From an uncultured Clostridia bacterium (GTDB lineage: Bacteria; Bacillota; Clostridia; TANB77; CAG-508): 26,179 nucleotides of DNA. The notes under the pieces are model-generated. The model made no database searches. It was not told where the DNA came from and saw only the letters and a list, made by a program, of their open reading frames with translations. Where the stretch lies: NCBI GenBank assembly GCA_944389715.1, contig CALXNI010000046.1, positions 1 to 26,179 of the forward strand, in the 5' to 3' direction. Shown in pieces: positions 9,375 to 16,236 of this stretch (positions are counted from its first letter, which is position 1; every line of letters starts with the position of its first letter). Position numbers and translations under genes: made by a program.

Positions 9375-10197
9375 TTATCCTATTATTCTACTTTTCCCTC
9401 TTGCGCCAATACCACTTATCCCCTTTGCCCCTTCTTTTATATCTTTTTCTATTTCTCTACTGCTCACAAAACGATAATCTTCTGTAACAGCAATTTTCTC
9501 TGCTACTATTAGTGGGTCTACAAAATCAATTAAAATTCTACCAGGAGATGATGCAAAATCTGCACCTGCTGATATTATACCTTCATAAAAACTTTGGCAT
9601 GCACCGAGCAAATATTACTAATTTATCTGAATTTTTTCCCCAGGTTCTTGCTTCTTTTACAGTATTCATAAAATGCCTTGAATTTCTATAATTATATATG
9701 TTATTATAATTACTTCCATTTTTTAGCATTGCATCATGTCCAGTTATTACTAATATATCTGGGTTATATTTATTTAAAAGTGGAATTACAACTTTTGATT
9801 GCCTATTTTCTGCTATATTTTTTACTATTGCATTAAGTCCAATTTTGTTGTAATATCTAGCAGATTTTTCACTATATTTTTTATCTCCATCTAAATGTAA
9901 GATTTTACCTGTATAAATTTTTTGTCTTATTAATTTCTCATTTACTTTGTTTTTGTATTTATTTTTTTTTATCCTATTTTCTAAATATAAATCTGACGAT
10001 TTTATACTATTAATCACTTCTTGTCTGCTAATTATTTCTAAATCTTCTATTGGACTATTTGCCATAATACGAATATTTAGACCTTTTAATATAGCAAATT
10101 TCTTATTCATTCTAGTTTTTAATATTTTATCTACAATAAAAAATATATCTTTTCCATAGGATATTCTACCTACAATATCTCCTTTTTTTATACTCAT
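9375..10197 (-). CDS. yabG: sporulation-specific protease YabG, with a +1 recoding site
   Basis: YabG is a cysteine protease that processes coat proteins late in sporulation. Two frames join at GCT-CGG-T (CGG 9606-9604): skipping one base reads VIFA-G-ACQSFYEGIISAGADFASSPGR, the conserved YabG segment, and gives 273 residues. H154 (VITGHDA) and C200 (FAGACQS) are likely the catalytic His and Cys; the cysteine is two residues after the recoded glycine, so no active enzyme can be made without the shift. I chose the ATG at 10197 after GGAGTG; an upstream in-frame GTG lies at 10206. A sigma-K-like promoter lies upstream. Confidence 0.9.
9603..9606 (-). other. CGGT recoding site in yabG (Gly198)
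   Basis: The minus-strand context is GCT CGGT GCA, read as Ala-Gly-Ala. It is the only CGGT case and shows that the fourth base may vary while glycine is kept. Confidence 0.82.
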
Positions 10198-10228
10198 TAT
10201 TATCACTCCAAAATAAAATTCGGTATTA

Positions 10229-10256
10229 TATTTTATGTCGAGAATTGTAGGTTTGT
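10229..10256 (-). promoter_or_regulatory. possible sigma-K/sigma-E promoter of yabG
   Basis: On the minus strand AC, a 17-base gap and CATAAAATA fit the published sigma-K pattern (AC, 16-17, CATANNNTA). It ends 31 bases before the yabG start. yabG is sigma-K dependent in Bacillus. Short motifs like this can occur by chance in AT-rich DNA. Confidence 0.45.
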
Positions 10257-10313
10257 GAATAAAAATCTATATAGAGTTAAGATAAAAATTACTTTTTTAT
10301 ATGCGAAGCTTTT

Positions 10314-10354
10314 TTGTTGAATAGGAAAAATGCTTAGTTTTTCCTATTCAACAA
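10314..10354. repeat. perfect 17-bp inverted repeat between spoIIID and yabG
   Basis: TTGTTGAATAGGAAAAA (10314-10330) is repeated inverted at 10338-10354 around a 7-base loop. Neither strand has a clear T tract after it, so it is not a plain terminator. The neighbouring 9-bp hairpin lies at 10358-10386. Confidence 0.7.
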
Positions 10355-10357
10355 GTA

Positions 10358-10386
10358 AATGCAGAGATTATTATAACCTCTGCATT
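10358..10386 (-). terminator. possible spoIIID terminator hairpin
   Basis: AATGCAGAG and CTCTGCATT form a 9-bp stem 46 bases beyond the spoIIID stop. The trailing bases on the minus strand (TTTACTTGTTG) are only weakly T-rich. Confidence 0.4.
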
Positions 10387-10432
10387 ACTTTTATAACTCC
10401 AGCGTTAATCTCCAATTAGATTAAGTATCCCA

Positions 10433-10708
10433 CTAGGAAACATCTCTTTTTGGATACTTTTCATGACTGTATTTTAATTTTGTTGCCATTCCCCCTCTTA
10501 TATGCCTTTCTGCCTTATTCTCATCTAAAACTTTTCTAACTTCTATTGCCAGTGCTTTGTTTATATGTATTAATCTTTCACTTACATCTTTATGTACTGT
10601 AGATTTTGAAATGCCAAATTTTTTTGCTGCACCTCTTACTGTATCTTTTGAATCTATTATATATTGTGCTAAAGTAATTGCTCTTTCTTCTATTGATATA
10701 CCTTTCAT
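10433..10708 (-). CDS. spoIIID: sporulation transcriptional regulator SpoIIID
   Basis: SpoIIID is the small mother-cell DNA-binding protein that switches sigma-E genes on or off. The 91-residue product has the family start (MKGISIEERAITLAQYII), a helix-turn-helix at about 22-42 (TVRGAAKKFGISKSTVHKDV) and the basic C-terminal helix (ERHIRGGMATKLKYSHEK). AGAGGAGG precedes the ATG. It lies upstream of yabG in the same direction. Confidence 0.95.
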   Translation of the reverse strand: MKGISIEERAITLAQYIIDSKDTVRGAAKKFGISKSTVHKDVSERLIHINKALAIEVRKVLDENKAERHIRGGMATKLKYSHEKYPKRDVS

Positions 10709-10871
10709 AAAAGCAAAACCTCCTCTAAGCGATACGTTGTTTTGTACATTGTATTCATGCAGAGGTTGTATTATGATAAATATTATTATCTACCATATCT
10801 CATCTGTTGCTTTTCTCATTCCACTCTATCTAGTGATACGGACATACTATCTAAATGCAAAATAGCAAAAT

Positions 10872-11026
10872 GAAAAGGAACATCTATTACTACTAATAAA
10901 CGTTCCTTTTCTAACTAACCTCTTCCATCCAAACCTCCTTGTTACAAATTAATACTTTTCGTATTTAGAAGAGTATCTATATAATCAACTAGATTGCTAC
11001 ATCTAGCACATCCTAGTTGTAATTAT
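10872..11026 (-). ncRNA. possible short divergent transcript upstream of spoIIID
   Basis: A good minus-strand promoter (TTGACA 11055-11050, TACAAT 11032-11027) fires left. The following 110 bases hold complementary segments (CAACTAG with CTAGTTG, TGCTA with TAGCA), then AAGGAGG before a five-codon frame (MEEVS, 10928-10911). A 10-bp hairpin (GAAAAGGAAC with GTTCCTTTTC) follows directly and could terminate. It could be a small RNA, or an attenuated leader for spoIIID. Confidence 0.35.
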
Positions 11027-11097
11027 ATTGTAACATATTTTACATAAAATGTCAACCAAATTTATTGCTTGACATTTTATGTAAATTGTTATATCAT
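11027..11097. promoter_or_regulatory. divergent promoters built on a 17-bp inverted repeat
   Basis: A 17-bp inverted repeat (11039-11055 and 11069-11085; core TTGACATTTTATGTAA) carries the -35 hexamer of both promoters. The plus promoter has TTGACA 11069-11074, 17 bases, TATCAT 11092-11097. The minus promoter has TTGACA, 17 bases, TACAAT 11032-11027. A dimeric regulator bound to the repeat would control both. This fills most of the 455-base gap between spoIIID and the next gene. Confidence 0.7.
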
Positions 11098-11163
11098 TTT
11101 ATAGCTAATTGCCAATTAGCAGATACCCTTCAACCTAAATAATTATAGAAAGGACTGAAAAAA

Positions 11164-11754
11164 ATGAAGGTAGAAAGTAGCAGTAATTTTTCTAAAAAAG
11201 AGGTGAATGCGTTATACAATTTTTGTGAAGAATTCTTAGGCCGTTATAGTTTTAAAGGTGTTTCAAAAGAAACTATTAACTTTTCTAACTTAGTAAATGC
11301 CATAAACCTTTTACCTAAGAAAGAGCGGGAGAATGTTTATTTGTATTTAAGTGGTAAACGTTATAGTGACAAATATCTTTCTAGAGCAGTTTTTTCATTA
11401 AGAACTGTTAAACTTAGATTTATGTATGATCAAGTTCTTATTGCTTGTATAAGAAGGGCAACAGATTATCAAAATTATGAACTCCCAATAGTTTTGGGTT
11501 ATGTAAGGTTATATGATAGCTTTTCTGGATGTCTTCATGATGATAGTATTTCTAAAGAATTTACTATATCTAAAATTGAACACATCATTAATATGTTGCC
11601 GTCATATATGACAGATGTACTCGATTTACACTATGGCCTAATTGATGGCAGACAATTTTCAATAAAAAAAGTCTCAAGAGAACTAAATCTTAATGTTGAA
11701 ACTTGTAAACAAATAATAAGCAACGCCTTGATTCTCCTTAGAAATTACTGCTAA
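11164..11754 (+). CDS. sigma-70 region 4-like protein
   Basis: A 196-residue protein. The C-terminal part (about 140-195: INMLPSYMTDVLDLHYGL, then FSIKKVSRELNLNVETCKQI) matches the layout of sigma-70 region 4 with its helix-turn-helix. An earlier segment (47-88: INLLPKKERENVYLYLSG ... LRTVKLRF) looks like a degenerate copy of the same half. No regions 1-3 are recognised, so it may be a sigma-like regulator and not a full sigma factor. Codon 55 is CGG (11326) in KKERE and must be read as a triplet; a +1 shift there stops after 8 codons. It is the only such codon in the window. With its own promoter and terminator between spoIIID and topB, it is probably an acquired gene. Confidence 0.7.
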   Translation: MKVESSSNFSKKEVNALYNFCEEFLGRYSFKGVSKETINFSNLVNAINLLPKKERENVYLYLSGKRYSDKYLSRAVFSLRTVKLRFMYDQVLIACIRRATDYQNYELPIVLGYVRLYDSFSGCLHDDSISKEFTISKIEHIINMLPSYMTDVLDLHYGLIDGRQFSIKKVSRELNLNVETCKQIISNALILLRNYC

Positions 11755-11764
11755 AGTATCTCTT

Positions 11765-11795
11765 CCCCCGAGAAATTTCTTGGGGGTTTCTTTTA
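11765..11795 (+). terminator. terminator after the sigma-like gene
   Basis: CCCCCGAGAAA pairs with TTTCTTGGGGG, followed by TTTCTTTT. It separates the gene from convergent topB. Confidence 0.85.
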
Positions 11796-11803
11796 ACTTC
11801 CCT

Positions 11804-13789
11804 TTAAATATTAATAACTAATTTATTAAATTTGGAATTTATATATTTCTCTAATTTTACCATAAATTCATCTGCTAATATTTCCTTTTTTGCAACCATT
11901 TCTAACCCTTTTTCCCAACTCGCTGTTAATTTTGGATTTAACATGTCTGGCATTGAACTTTTTACTATATCATATATTGCCTCCCCTTTTAATGTTGGAG
12001 TTATTATTTGGGTTTTATTATTTATTTCTATATATTTAATCCTTTCTAACTTCTTTATTATCTCTGCTCTTGTTGCACTTGTTCCAATTCCCGCTCCTTT
12101 TATCTGTTCTCTTAATGTTTCATCCTCGATAAATTTTCCCGCATTTTCCATTGTTAAAATCATTGAGCCTGTATTGTATCTTGTAGGTGGTACAGTTTCT
12201 GCTTCTTTTGTTTTTATTTCTACACTATCTAATTGTTGTCCTTTTTTTAATGTTGTTAGAAATTCTATCTTTTCATTTTCTTTTTGAGGGTCGCCTAAGG
12301 ACATGCCGACCCCTACATTGTTTGCGATTTGTTTTGTTTGAGAATTATCGCGAACATCAGCCCCTACATTTTTATTAGGTTTTAAAATCTCTAAATAACC
12401 TTGCTTTGTGCATACCTTTTCACTTGCTGTAAATTTTTCATTATTAACATCAAAACCTACTGAAACTTTATTAAATTCAGCAGGTGGATAAAATATGCTC
12501 AAAAATCTTTTTACAATTATTTTGTATATATCTTTTTGCAAATTTGACAGTTTTTCATAATTTTCATATCCTTGTCCTGTTGGGATAATTGCATAATGGT
12601 CCGTAATTTTACTATCATTTACATATTTTGTTTTAATCAAATTTGTAGAATATTTTTCTTCTATCATTTTTGATATATAACCTTGTATTTCTTCATCTTT
12701 AAATCCTTTTGCAATACCATTTAGATTTTTAGATATTTCTTTTGCAACTGCTGTAGAAAGTACTCTTGCATCTGTTCTTGGATATGTTACTAGTTTTTTT
12801 TCGTATAATTCTTGAATAACTTCCAACGTTTCATCTGGCTTTATTTTAAATTTTTTAGAACATTCATTTTGTATTTCTGCTAGATTAAATAATAGTGGCG
12901 GATTTTCTTTTTGTTTACTCTTCTTAATTTCCGACACAATAGCTTTTTGTTGTTTTAAATATTTAATAAAATCTTCTGCATCCTCTTGTCTTTTAAATCC
13001 AGTTTCGTTATAAAGTTTATTAGAATTATATAATTTAGATTTTTCATTTACTTTCCATTCTGCATCTATGTTATTTTCTTCTTCTCCAAAGGTGCCTACT
13101 ATTTTATAATATTTTTTCTTAACAAAATTTTTAATCTCTCTTTCTCTTTCAACTACAATACCCAATACACAGGTCATTACCCTTCCAACTGCGATTGATG
13201 TTCTTTCTTCATTTACTTGTCTTGCAACTCTTCTTCCTTGTGTGATAGAAAGAAGCCTTGAGAAATTTATACCTATTAAATAATCTTCTTTTGCTCTTAA
13301 ATATGCAGAATCTGAAAGGCTATCATATTCTGATGCATCTTTTGCTTCTTTTATTCCCCTTAAAATTTCTTCTTCTGTTTGTGAATCTATCCATACACGT
13401 TTTATTTTTGCATTTGGGTTAGGCTTTGCCATCATTAGCACAAGTCTTTGTATATATTCTCCTTCTCTCCCTGAGTCGCCTGCATTATATATTTCACTTA
13501 TATCTTCCCTTTGAAGAAGGCTTTGTATTATATTAAACTGATTCTGAACTGCTGGGATTATTTCATATTTCCATTCCTTTGGCATAAATGGAAGTGTATC
13601 CAATCTCCATTGCTTTAGCTTTTCATCGTACTTTTCTGGATATGACATAGTAACTAGGTGTCCAACACACCAAGTAATTATCCATTCATCAGACTCCAAA
13701 TATCCATTTTTTCTATTTGCATTTATTTTTAAAGCTTTCGCAAATTCCATTGCCACTGAAGGTTTTTCTGTAATTAGTATCTTTTTCAT
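11804..13789 (-). CDS. topB: DNA topoisomerase III (type IA)
   Basis: A type IA topoisomerase of 661 residues that relaxes and decatenates DNA through a 5'-phosphotyrosine. The Toprim domain starts KKILITEKPSVA and carries GDSGREGEY at 104-112. The active-site tyrosine is Y336 in VTYPRTDAR, and the GIGTSATRAEII motif follows near 567. About residues 473-503 (NVGADVRDNSQT ... NNVGVGMSLGDPQ) are encoded by two GTAGGGG repeat modules inserted in frame. Five CGGs are present out of frame and none in frame. The repeat composite C lies upstream. Confidence 0.95.
   Translation of the reverse strand: MKKILITEKPSVAMEFAKALKINANRKNGYLESDEWIITWCVGHLVTMSYPEKYDEKLKQWRLDTLPFMPKEWKYEIIPAVQNQFNIIQSLLQREDISEIYNAGDSGREGEYIQRLVLMMAKPNPNAKIKRVWIDSQTEEEILRGIKEAKDASEYDSLSDSAYLRAKEDYLIGINFSRLLSITQGRRVARQVNEERTSIAVGRVMTCVLGIVVEREREIKNFVKKKYYKIVGTFGEEENNIDAEWKVNEKSKLYNSNKLYNETGFKRQEDAEDFIKYLKQQKAIVSEIKKSKQKENPPLLFNLAEIQNECSKKFKIKPDETLEVIQELYEKKLVTYPRTDARVLSTAVAKEISKNLNGIAKGFKDEEIQGYISKMIEEKYSTNLIKTKYVNDSKITDHYAIIPTGQGYENYEKLSNLQKDIYKIIVKRFLSIFYPPAEFNKVSVGFDVNNEKFTASEKVCTKQGYLEILKPNKNVGADVRDNSQTKQIANNVGVGMSLGDPQKENEKIEFLTTLKKGQQLDSVEIKTKEAETVPPTRYNTGSMILTMENAGKFIEDETLREQIKGAGIGTSATRAEIIKKLERIKYIEINNKTQIITPTLKGEAIYDIVKSSMPDMLNPKLTASWEKGLEMVAKKEILADEFMVKLEKYINSKFNKLVINI
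12281..12375 (-). repeat. GTAGGGG modules inside topB coding sequence
   Basis: The minus strand reads TTTGCGAACAATGTAGGGGTCGGC-type sequence and a second AATGTAGGGGCTGATG copy. This is the module found between genes elsewhere (ATTGCAAATGTTGTAGGGG). The reading frame stays open, adding about 30 residues between conserved parts of topoisomerase III. Confidence 0.7.
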
Positions 13790-13811
13790 ATATCTCTTCC
13801 TATTTTTATAT

Positions 13812-14094
13812 ACAAATTGTAATTTGTGTGATTAAATTAATTTTAAATCTGTAGGGGTCGCACCCCTGGGCGACCCTTAAATATGCGGGTCGCCGTGGGC
13901 GGCGACCCCTACAACATTTGCAATTATTTTGTTTTTGCAATAAATTTTGTTTTTTCTGGGCGGGTGTGAAACCCCGCCCCTACAATTTCAAAATTCTAAT
14001 CTCCAATCTCTAACCTCTAATCTATAATCTCTAATCTCTAACCTCTAATCTCTAATCTCTAACCTCTAATCTCTAAATAACAAATTACAATTTA
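13812..14094. repeat. MITE-like composite of GTAGGGG modules (copy C) with a TTAGAGA microsatellite
   Basis: Fills the gap between aspS and topB. The ends are CAAATTGTAATTTG and CAAATTACAATTTA; the right end contains the aspS stop codon in complement. Modules resemble those of copies A and B but inverted. Bases 13985-14080 are a degenerate tandem array of AATCTCTAACCTCT units, far longer than in the other copies. Confidence 0.8.
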
Positions 14095-15858
14095 TTTTTC
14101 TTTTTTTACATCTAATTTTATATGAACTTCTCTTAGTTGCTTTTCTGTTACATTTCCTGGTGCTCCCATAAGCAAGTCTTGTGCTTTACTGTTCATTGGA
14201 AATGCTATTACTTCACGAATATTTGGTTCATCTGCTAAAATCATTATCATTCTGTCTACACCTGGTGCTATTCCTGCATGTGGTGGAGCTCCGTAGTGGA
14301 ATGCATTAAATAATGCTGGGAACTTGTTTTCTATAGTTTCTTTAGTGTATCCTGCAATATCAAATGCTTTTATCATTATTTCTGGATCATGGTTTCTTAC
14401 TGCTCCTGATGATAATTCTACACCATTACATACTAAATCATATTGGTATGCAAGTACCTCTAGTGGATTTTTTTCTTCTAAAGCTTTTAACCCACCTTGT
14501 GGCATTGAAAATGGATTATGGCTAAATGCTAATTTCCCTTCATCATCTAATTCGAACATTGGAAAATCTACTATCCAACAAAATTTAAATGTATCTTTTT
14601 CTAAAAGGTCTAATCTATTTGCAAGTTCACTTCTTATTTGTCCTGCTATGTTTTCTACAACACCCTTTTTATCTGATATGAAGAATAAAGAATCTCCTAC
14701 TTTTGCTCCAATTTGTTTTAATAGTTTTTCTTTTGATTCTTCGTCAATAAATTTTGCAATTGGTCCTTGAAGTTCATTACCTTCATTTACTTTAAGCCAT
14801 GCTAAGCCTTTTGCTCCACATTCAGATGTTGCAAAGTCAACCATTCCATCATAGAATTTTCTTGGTATATCTTGTGCATCTGGAAGAACTATTATTCTTA
14901 CTATTTTACCTTTAAATGCATTAAATTCTACATGTTGGAATATTTCTGTTACGTCTTGTATGATTAATGGATTCCTTAAATCTGGTTTATCACTTCCGTA
15001 TTTTAACATTGCTTCTTCAAAAGGAATTCTTGTAAATGGTGTTTGGCTTATTTTTTTATTTGTAAATTCTTTAAATGTGTTATATATAACTCCTTCCATT
15101 ACTTCGAAAACATCTTCCTGAGTGGCAAATGCCATTTCCATATCTAATTGGTAAAATTCTCCTGGTGCTCTATCTGCTCTTGCATCTTCATCTCTAAAGC
15201 ATGGTGCTATTTGAAAATATTTATCTATTCCTGATACCATAAGTAATTGTTTAAATTGTTGTGGTGCTTGTGGAAGCGCATAAAACTTACCTGGATGTAC
15301 TCTACTTGGTACTAAGTAATCTCTTGCTCCTTCTGGTGATGAACTTGTAAGTATTGGAGTTTGCACTTCTGTGAATCCTCTATCTACCATTTGATTCCTT
15401 AAAAATTGAATAACTTTTGCTCTTAATAAAATATTGTTTTTCAATTTATCATTTCTTAGATCTAAAAATCTATATTGAAGTCTTAAGTCTTCCCTTACCT
15501 CTTTATCTTCATTTATTTCAAATGGTAAGTTTCTTGTTCTTTTTCCTAATATTTCGCATTCTTCAATTTCAACTTCTACTTCACCTGTTGCAATATTTTT
15601 ATTAATTGTTTCTTCATCTCTTTTTCTAACTTTACCTGATATAGATACTGTTGATTCAACTGGTATTCTTGAGATTTCATCAACAAGTTTATCTTCTCCT
15701 GATATAACAGCTTGAGTTATTCCATATTGATCCCTTACATCAACAAAAACTAATCCTCCTAAATCTCTTATTGTTTGAATCCATCCAGCAATTTTTACTG
15801 TTTCTCCAACGTTTTTTAAACTTAATTCATTACAGTTATGTGTTCTGTACTCGTTCAT
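14092..15858 (-). CDS. aspS: aspartate-tRNA ligase
   Basis: A class II synthetase charging tRNA with aspartate. The 588-residue bacterial-type enzyme has an N-terminal anticodon-binding OB fold (KIAGWIQTIRDLGGLVFVDV), motif 2 around FRDEDARADR, the bacterial GAD insertion in the middle, and motif 3 PGVDRMIMIL near the C-terminus. It is controlled by a T-box leader. Two CGGs (both TAC-GGA) are out of frame. From sequence I cannot tell whether it also charges tRNA-Asn. Confidence 0.97.
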   Translation of the reverse strand: MNEYRTHNCNELSLKNVGETVKIAGWIQTIRDLGGLVFVDVRDQYGITQAVISGEDKLVDEISRIPVESTVSISGKVRKRDEETINKNIATGEVEVEIEECEILGKRTRNLPFEINEDKEVREDLRLQYRFLDLRNDKLKNNILLRAKVIQFLRNQMVDRGFTEVQTPILTSSSPEGARDYLVPSRVHPGKFYALPQAPQQFKQLLMVSGIDKYFQIAPCFRDEDARADRAPGEFYQLDMEMAFATQEDVFEVMEGVIYNTFKEFTNKKISQTPFTRIPFEEAMLKYGSDKPDLRNPLIIQDVTEIFQHVEFNAFKGKIVRIIVLPDAQDIPRKFYDGMVDFATSECGAKGLAWLKVNEGNELQGPIAKFIDEESKEKLLKQIGAKVGDSLFFISDKKGVVENIAGQIRSELANRLDLLEKDTFKFCWIVDFPMFELDDEGKLAFSHNPFSMPQGGLKALEEKNPLEVLAYQYDLVCNGVELSSGAVRNHDPEIMIKAFDIAGYTKETIENKFPALFNAFHYGAPPHAGIAPGVDRMIMILADEPNIREVIAFPMNSKAQDLLMGAPGNVTEKQLREVHIKLDVKKEK

Positions 15859-15878
15859 TTTGTTTTCCCCCTTCTTTT

Positions 15879-15905
15879 TGGACAGCTAATAGCTGCCCCT
15901 ACAAA
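15879..15905. repeat. single GTAGGGG module in the aspS leader
   Basis: TGTAGGGGCAGCTATTAGCTGTCC on the minus strand is one hairpin module without the element ends. It lies between the T-box terminator and the aspS ribosome binding site. Confidence 0.65.
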
Positions 15906-15929
15906 TATTTGTAATAAATAAAACAAAAA

Positions 15930-16150
15930 CGTCCCTGTATACATATTGTATACAGGGACGAAGATAACTTTATTTCTCCGCGGTGCCACCCTTATTGGAA
16001 TTTTATTTCCCGCTTTTGTTATTGTTTTTTATAAGCTCCAATGTGTTTCATAATTAATCTTATTTATAAATGCTTTCAGCCTAGGCATTTACTCTCTTTA
16101 AATAATTATATTAATTACTTTCATTGTAAAACGCTTTTTGTGATTGCTAT
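15930..16150 (-). promoter_or_regulatory. T-box riboswitch of aspS
   Basis: The minus-strand leader holds the T-box sequence AAGGGTGGCACCGCGGAG (15994-15977), which pairs with the CCA end of uncharged tRNA. A 13-bp terminator hairpin (CGTCCCTGTATAC, 15930-15960) with a T tract follows. Stem I lies near 16030-16140, containing AGAGAGTAAATGCC. A GAT specifier for Asp is plausible (in AAGATTAATTATG) but I could not fix the fold. Uncharged tRNA-Asp should allow read-through into aspS. Confidence 0.88.
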
Positions 16151-16152
16151 AT

Positions 16153-16181
16153 ATTTTATCTTATTTTTTCTTTTTTGTCAA
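16153..16181 (-). promoter_or_regulatory. promoter of the aspS T-box leader
   Basis: The minus strand has TTGACA, 17 bases and TAAAAT, ending just before the T-box leader. Confidence 0.75.
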
Positions 16182-16236
16182 TTATTTATACAAATTTTGT
16201 TTTCGGAAAATATTTACATTATTTGTCAATAGATTA

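Noticed and set aside
13985..14080. CRISPR-like array
   Set aside because: Short degenerate AATCTCTAACCTCT units without distinct spacers; a microsatellite tail of the repeat element.
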